This document shows, in pieces, positions 34,819 through 46,485 of a DNA stretch of 64,000 bases. Under the pieces are notes generated by a model, which ran no database searches, had not been told where the DNA came from, and worked only from the letters and a program-made list of their open reading frames with translations. The translations under genes were made by a program, and so were the position numbers. Each line of letters begins with the position of its first letter. Position 1 is the stretch's first letter. Source of the DNA: Hevea brasiliensis (Eukaryota; Streptophyta; Magnoliopsida; Malpighiales; Euphorbiaceae); NCBI RefSeq assembly GCF_030052815.1, contig NC_079493.1, forward strand, positions 61,194,691 to 61,258,690, written 5' to 3'.

Positions 34819-35951
34819 CAATGCAAAAGTCAACATTTTAGTTGACAAATGAAATGAATAGTAATCATAAAAAATTCAATTTCAAAGAATTACACAAATT
34901 AAAAGTGTTAAATGCCCTAGTAGGCCTAACGTGATTGGTTTGGATAGGTTGGCATGCCAATAGGGTTCTGTTAGCAGTACTGCATATGGCTTCATGCCAT
35001 TCTATTTTTCATGGCTTTCCATGCCATTCCGGGACATAATAGTCTTTGGCTATGATATTGAGTTGTTATACTCGGGTTTAATCCCCGATAATTATTACAG
35101 CTTATTAGCTGTTCTGTTGCACACCGGGAGACACAATGTGACCGATGGTGTGATGGTCCGAGGTACTTAGTACCCGATGCAAGATAATTGTTTATCGATC
35201 CATCCAACTAGTATAGGTTACTCGGGCAGTGTTAATAAATCTTACCAAACTTTAATCGAATAATATTGCAATAAATATTTGAAATTTAGTCCACCTAAAA
35301 ATGTAAACATACATTTTGCACACATGTTTTATTTTATTTTATTTTATATTGTCACCACTAAGCAGAATTGCTTAGCGCGTCGCTTTTGCCACGCGCAGGT
35401 CCAGCAGGCCTCATACAGGGTGAGCCTTCATATCTGTACTCAGAGTTCAGAGTCACCTCACATTGCAGTGCATTTGGTAGGACATTAGGCCACTTTGATA
35501 TTCTGATATTTTGATATTATGTATTTTGTAACCTTCTGTAATGTATATTATAAATTCATGTAATTAAGCTTTTGATGTAAGTATCTATGAAATATGTTCA
35601 GTAATAAATTGAATATTTTTCATTGAGTTGACTATGGTTTGAATTTAATTGAATTTTGAGATACTGAAGCGAATTGAGAAATTATTGAGAATATACTGGA
35701 GGTTGATTGTGAATAAGGTGATGATATTATTGGGAGTGTTTTTAACAGGTTCAGAAGAACTGTTTTTCCAATTTAAAGCCGGCACTCTGCCAAATTTTCT
35801 ATAAAATTTGCGGAGTAATTTAGATTTATCAAAAATTATAAATAAATGAATTAAAAGGGGATTAATTGAAATTGAAACATGAATTGGTGTTCCGACACAC
35901 TGAGTGGCATAACTTGCTCGGCTACACTGTAGACGGGTAAAGGGTGTCACA
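34819..35951 (+). mobile_element. Tekay solo LTR, right part
   Basis: It resumes after ACTGT (34814-34818), the target repeat of the nested minus-strand element, and ends GGGTGTCACA at 35951. The AATTT that follows matches 12113-12117. It contains a hairpin array at 34986-35053 and the double hairpin at 35358-35395 (CTAAGCA/TGCTTAG and CGCGT/ACGCG). Confidence 0.9.
34986..35053 (+). repeat. Three-hairpin array in the solo LTR
   Basis: ATGGC pairs with GCCAT at 34986-35000 and again at 35011-35027. ATAGTC pairs with GGCTAT at 35039-35053 with one G-U pair. The loops differ but each stem is kept. Confidence 0.6.
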
Positions 35952-36386
35952 AATTTGGTGAAAATTAAGCTTGGAAGTGACCAGGTGTCATGTGGAGCAT
36001 TAGGTTACATGGAATAAACTGTGGACATGCATGTACCAGATCCAACCCATGTACATGCATTTGCTGGCACCTTTTTGAAAGAATATTCCTTGCTGTTATA
36101 ACCACCTCTCTTTTGAACTTAAATGCCCTTATTTGCTGCTATATTAAATTTACTTTTTGTAAGGAGTTTTTAGACTTTTGATAGATTAATTTTTGTTTGG
36201 ACTTAAAGCTCCTTGCAGCTGTTATTAAAGTAGGGATATTTTTGTCTCTAGCTTTGGAGCCAAGAGACTACAAATACAAGTGTAATGAGAGAGTGGAGGA
36301 CACACTTTGAATATTAATGAAAGATTATTTCTGCTCCATTAGTGAGTAAATTGGCTGTTGATTTTGTTCTTGTGAAGCTCATTAAA
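35952..36386 (+). other. Right half of an older gypsy-like fragment, LTR-like tail
   Basis: The frame split at 12117 continues here and stops near 36012. The rest is non-coding. GACTACAAATACAAG near 36268 and ATTAATGAAAG near 36315 resemble the promoter/poly(A) region of a short plant LTR, but I see no paired LTR or defined ends. The AATTT at 35952-35956 is the solo-LTR target repeat. Confidence 0.45.
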
Positions 36387-36746
36387 TGATGCGTCCCACA
36401 TCGGTTCTGCAGGGAGGTCTTGGGTGTTATATATACGAGTTTGCAAACCTCCCCTTGTGAGCTAGCTTTTGAGGTGGATTTAGGTAGGTTCATATCATTT
36501 GGTATCAGCGCCTCACTCTGTATGGGTTGGTGTGCCATGTACAAAGGTTCCCTGATGTTCTTTCAGAAAAGTTGGGGTGAATGAGTCATGACCCCGGTTG
36601 CTTCATAAGGATGTTCAGTCTAAAGGGGTCGGGAATGATGCGTCCCATATCGGTTCTGCAGGGAGGTCTTGGGTGTTATATATATGAGTTTGCAAACCTC
36701 CCCTTGTGAGCTAGCTTTTAAGGTGGAGTTAGGCAGGTTCATATCA
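36387..36746 (+). mobile_element. TRIM (terminal-repeat retrotransposon in miniature), 360 bp
   Basis: Two 111-bp LTRs lie at 36387-36497 and 36636-36746, beginning TGATGCGTCCCA and ending GTTCATATCA, with five differences between them. A primer site TGGTATCAGCGCC follows the first LTR after 2 bp at 36500-36512 (one change from the initiator Met tRNA match). A purine tract AAAGGGGTCGGGAA precedes the second. The 138-bp interior has no coding capacity. No 5-bp target repeat is visible (TTAAA left, TGTAT right), so one flank may be rearranged. It must be mobilised by another element. Confidence 0.88.
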
Positions 36747-37920
36747 TGTATAGTTTAAAAGAGTAACATGCCCTAGTACACCTAGCAAGATTGGTTTGGA
36801 TAGGTTGGCATGCCAATAGGTTTCAGTTAGCAGTACTGCACATAGCATTATGCCATTCTGTGATTTCATGGCTTTTAGCCATTCTAACATTGTGTTGAGA
36901 CTTGGCCTTGTGCCTAATGTTATCTGACTTATTAGGCATTACATTTGCTGCCGGAGACACATATGTGACCGATGGTGTGACGGCCCGAGGTACTTGATAC
37001 CCAGTGCCAGTTTACCCATTTATCCAGTCCAGTCATCCAGTATAGGTTACTTGGGCAACCAAAAATGAATATTGATAAATTTAATGAAATAATGAATATA
37101 ACAAGTACCAAATAAATATGACTACCAATAATTATCATAAACTTGTCTACATGAGACATCAATACACTCACTGCATATTTATTTTTTTATTAGTTCTTTT
37201 AATTTTATTATTGGCACCACTAAGCTTTATTGCTTAGCGTGTCATTTTTTGCCACGCATAGGTTCTGGAGAGACAGACAGAAAGCCTAGCAGACCACAGA
37301 CTGGGTGAGGTCACAGATCTGCCTAGCGTCAGAGTCAACTCTCATCTACAGTGCATCAGTTGTAGGACCTTTAGGTCCCTTTTGAAATTATATTTTTGCA
37401 TTTTGTAATAGGTAATAGTTTGTGATTTGTAAATTATGAACTCATATAAATTTGTAAATTTATGTAATCATAGGTTGATGTACATATTTGAAGAATTTTG
37501 TTAATTAATATAATTTGAGAATATCTTTATGAAATTTTAGTTGATTTTGAATTTGAATGAAATTGTGGATTAATGTTGAGAACTTGAAATGATTGCTAAT
37601 GTTGAGACCATGTTGATGGTTATTGGAGTATTAGAATGATTGGAAATGATTTTTGGAAGTGTTTTTCACAGGTTCCAAAAACTGTTTTCTCCATTTTTAG
37701 CCGACACTCTGCCAGATTTTCTACAAAATTTTTGGAACCTCAAATAAATTATAATTTCAATAAATGACTTAAATGAATTATATTTCATAAATTGTACTTC
37801 ATAACTATGAAAAAAATAAATTAGGAAGAATAAAAAATGATTGAATTAAAATAGGGTGTTCCGGTACACTGCGTGGCATATCTTGCTCGGCTACACTGTA
37901 GAAGGGTAAGGGGTGTCACA
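36747..37920 (+). mobile_element. Truncated 5' LTR of the second Tekay element
   Basis: Only the last 1.17 kb of the LTR remains, from a word equivalent to GTATTAAATGCCCTAG in the LTR at 49 through to GGGGTGTCACA. The 5' two thirds are lost at the TRIM junction. The double hairpin survives at 37220-37257, with CTAAGC/GCTTAG and GCGTG/CACGC stems. Confidence 0.85.
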
Positions 37921-37925
37921 TTTAG

Positions 37926-37938
37926 TGGTATCAGAGCA
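37926..37938 (+). other. Primer binding site of the second Tekay element
   Basis: TGGTATCAGAGCA lies 5 bp after the LTR end and is followed by CGGTTTAGGCGTTTC, as in the other Tekay leaders. It matches the initiator methionine tRNA except for the last base. Confidence 0.88.
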
Positions 37939-38041
37939 CGGTTTAGGCGTTTCTGGGCCTAGATTGAGTCCATACTATGCATTGCATTTGTAAGAGTCGA
38001 GGTGACACTAATGCAGATCTGTTGTCTTTGTTAAATAGGAT

Positions 38042-39271
38042 ATGGACCCTTCATCTCAGAGGGCAGTTGAGGAGGAAGTGGAGAGTCATGCTCCACCTGC
38101 AGCAGCTGAGACTGGGGGTAGGGGAAAACCTGCTCTGCCAGCTCAAGCAGAGCTTGCTCAGCCTCCACAGGCCATGTTCCAGCAAATGGCTGAATTCTTT
38201 AGACAAATGGCTGGGGTAATGCCACCACCACCACCACCTCCACAACAGAAATCACACTTGGAAAGACTGAGAAAATTTGAAGCAGTGGATTTTTTTGGCA
38301 GGAGAGAAGATGATTCTGTTGCAGCCGAAAATTGGTTGAACAAAACAGGAAGGGTTTTAAAACAACTCCACTGCACTCCAGAGTAAAACCTAGAAGCTAC
38401 CATATCTCTCTTGCAAGATGATGTATATGAATGGTGGGATACGGTGTCCAGTGAAGTACAACCAGAAGTAATAACTTGGGACTTCTTCCTCTCAGAATTC
38501 AAGAAGAAATATATGGGTAGTGTATACCTAGAAGAGAGAAGAAGAGAGTTCATTAATTTAAGGCAGAGATAGCTGACAGTGGCAGAGTATGAAAAGGAAT
38601 TTGTCAGACTGAGTTCGTTATGGAAGGGAAATAGTCCCTAATGAAACCAAGAGGTGTAAAAGATTTGAAGAGGGATTAAATGACAACATAAAGATCATGA
38701 TTACTGCCTTGGGAATCACAGACTTCACCAAGTTAGTGGAAGCTGCAATAAAAGTTGAAAAGGTTAGAATAAGTGAGCAGACCAGAAGAGAGAGACAGGA
38801 GAAGAGGGGCTCGGGTTAATCTAGCTCATCTCCTGCACCAGGAAAAAGGTTCAAAGGTCCACCTGAACAAAGTTCAGGTGAACCTCAAGGTCAGGGTCAG
38901 TCTCAAAGGCCCAGGCCACAGTTTACCCCTAGGAGAGGTCAGTCCACACCATCTATGGGCAGCTCTCCAGGGATGGAGTTCAGGGGACCAGCCCTAGCAT
39001 CTTCTGCATATCCACATTGCCTAAAGTGGCATAAGGGGGAGTGTTGGAGAGTGACTGGTGCCTGCTTAAGGTGTGGGTCAATAGAGCATCAACTGAGGAA
39101 CTGTCCATGCAGAACTACTATAGCTGCTTCAACACAAGCAGACAGACCTGCTCCTGCACCACAAAGTGGTGGGAAATCTGGTAAATCTGAGGCAGTGGGA
39201 CCATCACAGAGGCTTGCATCTGAGCCAGTAGAGAGGCTGAGGGCAGACCACCTGCCAGAGCCTATGCCATG
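38042..39271 (+). pseudogene. gag: Second Tekay element: gag
   Basis: ATG 38042 begins MDPSSQRAVEEEVESHAPP. MFQQMAEFFRQMAGVMP and a proline run are followed by the Retrotrans_gag core (FFGRREDDSVAAENWL). TAA at about 38384 replaces a Gln codon after CTPE. Further stops and a frameshift occur at 38570-38650. The knuckle region CLKWHKGECWRVTGACLRCG and HQLRNCP is at about 39018-39110. It keeps the 80-odd residues that the gag-only element lacks (EERRREFINLRQ to the EQTRR region), so it is a useful reference for that deletion. Confidence 0.85.
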
Positions 39272-39718
39272 AGAGCTTAGGAGGAGCAAGATGCCCTGGA
39301 CGTCATCAGGGGTACGTTTTCCCTCTACAATACATCTGTGCATGCATTGGTGGATCCAGGATCCACTCATTCATACATCTACATCAACCTACCCATAGAA
39401 AGGGGGATACTAGTAGGGGAGAATGACCAAGACATCCTGGTCACTAATCCATTGGGCCACAATGTAGTGGTGAACAAAGTGTACAAGGGTTGCCCATTAA
39501 GGATTCAGGGGTATGAATTCTTGGCAGACCTGATTGAGTTACCTTTCCATGAGTTTGACGTGATTTTGGGAATGGACTGGTTGTCATGTCATCAGGCAAT
39601 GGTTGATTGTAAACTGAAGAGGATTTCTTTGAAAACTCCTAAGGGTCATCAGGACAGATTTCTTATCCAATGTCATCTCAGCCACAGTTGCAAGAAAACT
39701 GATGAGAAAAGGCTGTGA
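39272..39718 (+). pseudogene. pol: Second Tekay element: protease region
   Basis: HALVDPGSTHSYIYINLP carries the DPGS active-site motif near 39350. It ends [20 protein letters not shown], the usual join to RT. The frame shifts after LKTPKGHQD near 39650, so the following RT is in another frame starting near 39702. Confidence 0.82.
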
Positions 39719-40891
39719 AACCTACCTAGCGCATGTGGTGGATACTAGGCAGGCTAAGCCAGATCTGTATGACATATCCACAATAAGAGACTTCCCAGAT
39801 GTGTTCCCTAAAGAATTGTCTGGCTTGCCACCAGAAAGGAAAATCAAATTTGCTATTGAAATACTGCCGGGTACAACACCAATCTCTATTGCTCCTTATA
39901 GGATGGCACCCACAGAATTGAAGGAACTGAAAATCCAGTTACAGGAGTTACTGGATATGGGGTTCATATGTCCTAGTGTGTCACCATGGGGAGCTCCAGT
40001 ACTGTTTGTGAAAAAGAAGGATGGGACTTTGAGGTTGTGCATCGATTATCGGCAGTTGAATAAAGTGACAGTGAAGAACAAATATCCATTGCCTAGAATT
40101 GATGATCTGTTTGATCAGTTGAAGGGAGCAGCAGTATTTTCCAAAATTGATCTCAAATCAGGGTATCATCAGTTGAGGGTGAAGGATGCAGATGTGCCAA
40201 AGACTGCATTCAAAACTCGGTATGGGCATTATGAGTTCCTAGTGATGCCCTTTGGCCTAACAAATGCACCAGTAGCATTCATGGACCTTATGAACCATAT
40301 CTTTCATCCATACCTAGATCGATTCATAGTGGTCTTTATTGATGATATTTTGGTGTATTCCAAAACCAGTGAAGAACATAATGAGCATTTGAGGATTGTT
40401 CTGAAAACCTTGAGAGAAAAGAAGCTGTATGCTAAGTTGTCCAAGTGTGACTTTTGGTTGAATGAGATTGCATTCCCTGGACACATTGTGTCAGCTGATG
40501 GGATTAGGGTGGATCCCAAGAAAATAGAAGTGGCGATGGAATGGAAGCCTCTCAGAAATACAACTGAGGTTAGAAGTTTCTTGGGGCTAGCTGGGTATTA
40601 CAAAAGATTTGTGAACAGATTTTCATTAATAGCTACTCCAATGACCAAGTTGTTACACAAGAATGTTAGATTTGACTAAAATGACAAGTGTCAAGCTAGT
40701 TTTGAGAAGTTGAAGGCTGTGTTGACAGAGGCACCAGTATTAACATAGCCAGTGTCGGGAAAGGACTTTGTGGTCTACAGTGATGCCTCTCATAATGGGT
40801 TAAGGTGTGTATTGATGCAAGAGGGGAAGGTGGTCGCTTTTGCTTCCAGGCAGTAAGGCCACATGAACAGAATTACCCTATCCACGATCTA
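39702..40891 (+). pseudogene. pol: Second Tekay element: RT and start of RNase H
   Basis: The open stretch 39702-40679 (325 codons) includes [56 protein letters not shown], the catalytic FIDDILVYS and [12 protein letters not shown]. All hallmark RT motifs are present, making this the best RT in the window. TAA at 40677-40679 and TAG near 40747 precede RNase H ([14 protein letters not shown]). Gypsy sequence ends near 40891, where Angela LTR sequence begins. About 450 bp of RNase H and linker, judged by the minus-strand copy, are missing before 46486. Confidence 0.88.
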
Positions 40892-42763
40892 TACAATCGA
40901 GGATACTTCATAATAAGGACATGACTTATCCAGAAAGATTGTATTCATGTTTGCTTCCAAGTTATTTATATGAGATATAAATAAGATGGAATGGTGAGTC
41001 TCATGCCATATGACAAACATGATAGACACTTATAAATTATAAGTAGGCCGAACTAGTGATACTTATGATAAGTACATGGAGTTTACTCTTGTCAACGTTT
41101 TGTCATAAATCATATCAGTGCATATAATCTTTAGACCTAGATAGCACAGTTATCTTGTATATAGGTAGTTTGAGTTTGATACTACTTTCATACTTGTACT
41201 GTGTCTGGGTATATGGGCATGTGTTGGCTCCTACTAGTTATATATGGAGGTAGGTGTTGATCAAGATAGAATCTGTTCCTCTAAGTAAATAGAGATAAAA
41301 TCCTATGTTCATTTAATTGTTCTTGATGTTTCAAGTTACTGGTCAGGATAGATAGATTTATTCAGAAAAGAGTTTCTGATGGGAAAAATCTTTTTAATCA
41401 AGAACTGGAATTAAAAGAGAACATAATATTCATAGCAAATGGAGTTTGACATAAACCATGACTCCAGCTTAAGTTGGAATTTTGTAACAGAGAGATTCCA
41501 GTGCATGGTAACATATGATTATAGGTTTATTTAAGGTAAACCTTTTTACTAATTGGGTAGCCATGGCATGCTATACTAGGTGTTAACCATAGTATATGAG
41601 GTGCATAAAATGATTTAGAGAAATCATTTATGTTAAAAAAGAGTTCTGATGATATTAAGAGTTGATATCATATCTCATTGCCAATTAGTGATAAGCCTAG
41701 TAAGTCACACACATACATAAGTTATCACCTAATTAAATATGATTTAATTAATTAATTAAAGAGTTTAATTGATTAATTAAATATGTTTGGTTTGCAATTA
41801 GATTGCAAAGTCCCTAGCATGACTTGAAATCAAATTTAGGTTATTGGATGTACAGTATAAGTTAAATTTATGTTTAAAGTGTTTAAATATAAATTTCATT
41901 AATGAGAAATTAATTATAAAGATTAATTAATTGATTTATATTTGATATAAATTGATTAGAAGAAGAGAAATAATTATTTTGGGTTGAGAACTCAAAATTA
42001 AGACATGGGTATTTGGTCATTTTCACAGGATGACATGTGGCACCATGAGATGGTGACACATGGCATTACACATAAGCTTGCCAAATGTCTTTTAATCATG
42101 TAAGATGATTAAAATCAAGATTAAATATATGTTTGACACTTGGCACAATGTGATTGGGTCAATTAAACCTAGAACCAATCAGAGGGTGACATGTGGCAAG
42201 GGTTTAATGTGTTAACCTAGCTATATAAGTGTTGTTATGAAGAGAAAAAATATAACCAGCAGCCACTCCTCCTTTGTCACGCCATTTTGAAGCTCTCCCT
42301 CTCTTCTTCTTCATCTCTCATCTATTCCAAGAGATTAGCAAACAATCTCTTGAATTAAAAATACTAGAAATCGTTTCTAGTGTCCTGTTTACATCCTTAA
42401 TTTCTTAAAAGGCAGAACTTGATTTTCTAAATAATAGAAAAAGCTTTAGAAGCTGTTCAAAGGATGCCATAGGTGTTCTTGGCGTGGACAAGCTAGAGGG
42501 ACAACATCTGGTGTCCTGAAGACACATCTCAAAGGCGTAAATACACTGCAGTGCATCAAGAGGTTAGTGTGTTTATTCTTGATTTAATCTAGGGTTCTAA
42601 AATTAATCTAATTAATTTTAAAACCTCAAATGGAAAATACAGATCCAAAAACATATTAAGAGAATTTAAATATGTTGTTTATCATTGAAATCAAATAGAT
42701 AAAAATAAATCTTGCATGATGCATGTGACCCTAGGTGAAAATTTTTGAATTCAATGGTATAAA
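40892..42763 (+). mobile_element. Angela LTR remnant, 5'-truncated
   Basis: It begins at CAATCGAGGATACTTC, about 210 bp inside a full Angela LTR, and runs to AATGGTATAAA, about 35 bp short of the LTR end. There a minus-strand gypsy LTR starts. It contains the TATA-like TATATAAG at 42222. The missing start and the lost gypsy RNase H sequence point to one deletion across the left junction. Confidence 0.82.
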
Positions 42764-43372
42764 TGTCACACCCTACCCCTCTGTAAGGCATAACATGATC
42801 CCGTAGTATACCTAATGAATTACCAACTTCGCCTACTGATAACCCATTAAATACACTACAAGGGATTTTCAAAAACTTTTCTTACTTCTTTTACAGTGGT
42901 GAGCACTATTTACAGGTGTTAAAACCTTTTTGAACTGAGGTGAATTAACTAACACATTTAGACTATTAGTAATTTCTGTAAAAAAAATTTTGGCAGAGTG
43001 CCCTCCGTAATTTGGATAAAACAGTTCTTCAAAAACCTGTAAAAAGCACTTCAATATTTTTCTCAATCTCAAACTCTAGCATAATTCAACACAAATCCAC
43101 AATAATTTTTCAAAGACTGAGATACAAGAAATATAATACAATTTTTACAAGTCCAAATAACTCATAATTTATTTTACAACTTTAATGTACAATTTTAATT
43201 TACAACTGCTCAAAACCAAGAACACTATATACATACAGTGAACATACATTATAATATAAAATGCAGAATATGGTATACTCAATATACCCGATGATTTCTC
43301 GCTGAATGTACTAGCAGCCTAGTCTGCCTGTCGATCTGTCTACTGCGGCGGCAAAGAATGAAAAGCTATCGT

Positions 43373-43389
43373 TGAGTAAAATTTACTCA
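43373..43389 (-). other. Perfect 8-bp hairpin, homologous to the Tekay LTR hairpin
   Basis: TGAGTAAA and TTTACTCA are separated by one base. On the minus strand it follows GTGCACCAC, aligning with the GCACCACTAAGCA hairpin of Tekay LTRs. The stem sequence is different but pairing is complete. The related LTR has a weaker version at 60390-60406 (CTAAG/CTCAG, one G-U pair). Confidence 0.6.
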
Positions 43390-43503
43390 GTGGTGCACAA
43401 TAACAATTTGAAATGCGATATATAAATCTTTTATTGACAGTTCACAAATCAAATGATTCACAATTCCATTTCACAATTTACAAAATTCATCTAACACAAC
43501 TTT

Positions 43504-43644
43504 GATCAAGTAATTGAATAATACCGTTTTGCAAATCAATAACACAATTCGATCAAATAACTGAATAATACCGTTTTGCAAATAAATAACACAATTCGAT
43601 CAAATAACTGAATAATACAATGTTGCCAATCGATAATATAATTT
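43504..43644. repeat. Three 47-bp tandem repeats
   Basis: Units start GATCAA at 43504, 43551 and 43598 and contain GAATAATACCGTTTTGCAAA. The last copy is diverged after GAATAATAC. The related LTR at 59772 lacks this array. Confidence 0.85.
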
Positions 43645-44165
43645 AGGCCATGACACAATTTTTTTTTTCCACAGATGCCGTGTTGTACACCACGACAAGA
43701 CACACTCACCCCAATAATCGAAATCAATGAGGGAGGAAGCTAGCTGAATAATGAGTACTCATCCGCACTCACCTCAGACTGGGAAGTCAAAGAGGGAGGA
43801 ACATAATCACACTCACCCTAGACTGATAAGTCAAAGAGGGAGGAATATATCACACTCACCCCATAAATGGACGAGGAACATAGTAACAGTGTCATGCCAA
43901 ATGTGAATCAAAACAATTTCAAATCACAATATTTCATACAAACCATAAATCACATTTTATCTCAAAATTTCCATTTGCAAAGTTGGCAATACAATAAGTT
44001 CCAAATAATATTCCCAAAACCAAAGTAATCAAAACTTATTCATAACTCATTTCTCTACATAAATTTGCTAATAAAAGCAGTGAATATAAAAGTATTGTGC
44101 ACGGACACAATTTAAAACTATAATGTTGAATTAAATTTTTAAGTAGAAAATGAGAAGTCAAACTT

Positions 44166-44570
44166 ATTGTGCACAAACACAATTTAAAACAATAACGTAC
44201 AAATAATCATAATTTATTTCAATTGAAAAATTCAAAAGAAATAAATATTGTGCACAAACACAATTTAAAACAATAACGTACAAATAATCATAATTTATTT
44301 CAATTGAAAAATTCAAAAGAAATACTTATTGTGCACAAACACAATTTAAAACAATAACATATAAATAATCGTAATTTATTTCAATTAAAAAATTCAAAAG
44401 AAATACTTATTGTGCACAAACACAATTTAAAACAATAACATATAAATAATCGTAATTTATTTCAATTGAAAAATTTAAAAGAAATACTTATTGTGCACAA
44501 ACACAATTTAAAACAATAACGTACAAATAATCATAATTTATTTCAATTGAAAAATTCAAAAGAAACAAAT
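44166..44570. repeat. Five 81-bp tandem repeats in the gypsy LTR
   Basis: Units begin ATTGTGCACAAACACAATTT at 44166, 44247, 44328, 44409 and 44490, exactly 81 bp apart. A diverged unit lies upstream (about 44096) and a partial one follows at 44571. The sister LTR has a single equivalent near 60890-60950, so the array expanded after the two LTRs separated. Confidence 0.92.
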
Positions 44571-46387
44571 ATTGTGCACAAACCTCTGATAACTGTCTCT
44601 TGGCTCTGACTCAGTGTTTCCTTCCCCTCCCTGAGTCTTTGCTAACTGAGAAACACAATTTGAAGTGTTTCAGTACTCATTTAAACTGTCTCTAACGATA
44701 ATGCTTGATAATTAATTCACTGAATTCATTTATTCGCTTAGTCAACCTACTATGTCGACTCTTGGTACATTCTAGGTAATTTAGGTTTTAATGTCATTAA
44801 TATGTCACATTCGATAGTCTTTTAGGGTTGATACATGTTACCAAATTCATTTCCGTGTATACTGCATTTTCTTGCGATTTGTTGGATTCCGGGATACTAG
44901 TTTGACCTAGCCGGACGACCTAGTTCCCTCGGTTTTCGAATTTCAGTCAAAACTATAAACTTGTAGATCTATGTCTTATGGAACGCGGGGAAAAATTTCA
45001 GGTTCTGAGTTATGTAGACCAAGTTATGGTCATTTTACTATTGCTGGTCAAATTGCACCAAAATTAGTCATTTTAGGTCACTTTAGGTCATTTTAGGTTC
45101 GGCCAGTTTTTGGACCCGAACTTGTGCAAGCCTTTTGACTTGCTTATGGTCATTTTCTGGGCTTTGGTGTCTTCATAAGACTTGTAGATATGGGTCTTAA
45201 CTATTCATGGTTAAAATTTCTGGTCAATTGGACCTGTTTTGAGTGAGTTATGGCCTAAACACTTACTGCTGCCCAAATGGTCAATTTTCAAGTCTCATTT
45301 GCACTTAATCCGGATTTGGTCATTTTTCAAGCTACCTTGCAAGCAGAATTTTGGTAAGCTTTCTTCATGAAAGTTGGCACATTTTGTGCCTAGTTTCACC
45401 TCCAATTGGTCTCATACCAATTGGAGCCACACAATTAAAGTTCTAGGCCTAAAACTCAAACTGCCTTATTGAAATTCTTGCATACACATCAAGCATCACT
45501 TTTAACACTCACCAAACTTAACATTTAAACCAATTCTGGTTGTACCACAACCTAAACATAATTTACAACATATTATAGGTCATTTTGGCAGCTTACAATT
45601 ACATTCAATGTGCACCAACAAGTGCAGAATTTGTCCAACTCAATTTACAACAATTCAATCACCAATTCATGCTCATTTACATGTCCAACTTCACACCATC
45701 ATTCATGCACTCAAACTGCCATAACAACCAACACATTTTAACATCATTATTCCATAAACCAAGCATGAATTCTAGGATTCCTCAAGAGCTAACAAACTGC
45801 CACAATGGTACATTTACATTCCATTAATTTCCAAGCTTTAAATTTCATTTCACATTTACATATTCTAAATATACATCACCCAAATGATTACCCATACACA
45901 TAAACATTTATTCAATCCTTTAATCTACCATTTACAAGCAAGAATAAACTACCCTTAAGGAGTTTCCATGGCTGCCAAAAATAAACATTGCCCTTAGAAC
46001 ATCAAACTCCAAAATTCTTTCCACAATTCAAGTACCCATAACACCCACACAAACTTTAATGAAGCAAGCATCAAAAATACCTACTTACCACTTTGGAAAC
46101 TCTTCAAAACTTCACCAAAACTTGATCTTCTTGCTGCCTATCTACTGCCCAAGCTATGTAGAGCAACTTTAATGAAGAACAAGTGAAGAAATTATGGCTT
46201 GAAATGGTGGATTGGAGTTCATGCATGGAGATTGGAAGCTTTGGCCATGGAGTTCTTCATTGGGAGCATTTCGGCTGAATTTGAGAGGTTGAAGAAGAGG
46301 ATGAATCTGCTGTCCAAATGCAGATTAAGTGGTCCAATAAGTGTCCACTTAGTGCTCCACTAATTAACATTAACATTATAATAATCC

Positions 46388-46485
46388 ATAGATAAATAAT
46401 GAATCTTGCATGATGCATGAGACCCTAGAAGAAAAATTTTTAATTCAATGATCTAAACTTATGTTTTTATGCTTTCGCTCCTTCA
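46388..46485 (+). mobile_element. Angela LTR 3' end
   Basis: From ATAGATAAATAATGAATCTT to GCTTTCGCTCCTTCA it matches the last 100 bp of Angela LTRs. The left piece (to 42763) already contains the equivalents of these bases, so about 70 bp are present twice with differences. The two pieces come from different Angela LTR copies or from a duplicated segment. Confidence 0.75.

Larger units (their letters stand above)
42764..46387 (-). mobile_element. Gypsy LTR of a second family, minus strand, truncated at its start
   Basis: On the + strand it begins TGTCACACCCTACCCCTCTG, the reversed 3' end of an LTR related to that at 59772. It lies in the Angela LTR with ATAAA at 42759-42763. The other end is not a proper LTR terminus: similarity to 59772-63303 fades near 46375 and Angela sequence resumes. 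The internal 47-bp and 81-bp tandem arrays and one long hairpin are described separately. No coding domains are seen; the ORF at 45585-45827 has no recognisable features. Confidence 0.78.

Noticed and set aside
36314..36544. ORF of 76 codons on the minus strand
   Set aside because: It overlaps the TRIM LTR and primer site and has no domain; it is a chance frame.
36387..36746. Two similar 111-bp blocks as a possible SINE or Cassandra-type element
   Set aside because: There is no 5S-like sequence or pol III boxes that I can see; primer site, purine tract and TG...CA ends fit a TRIM.
44096..44570. Regular repeats that could suggest a CRISPR array
   Set aside because: Units are 81 bp head-to-tail with no unique spacers, inside a plant LTR; this is a tandem repeat.
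45585..45827. ORF of 80 codons as a hypothetical gene
   Set aside because: It is within a gypsy LTR, low complexity, and not recognisably kept in the related LTR near 61950.
42759..46396. ATAAA at both sides of the LTR at 42764 as a target repeat
   Set aside because: The right ATAAA lies in a stretch homologous to the Angela LTR itself and is not next to a proper LTR terminus.
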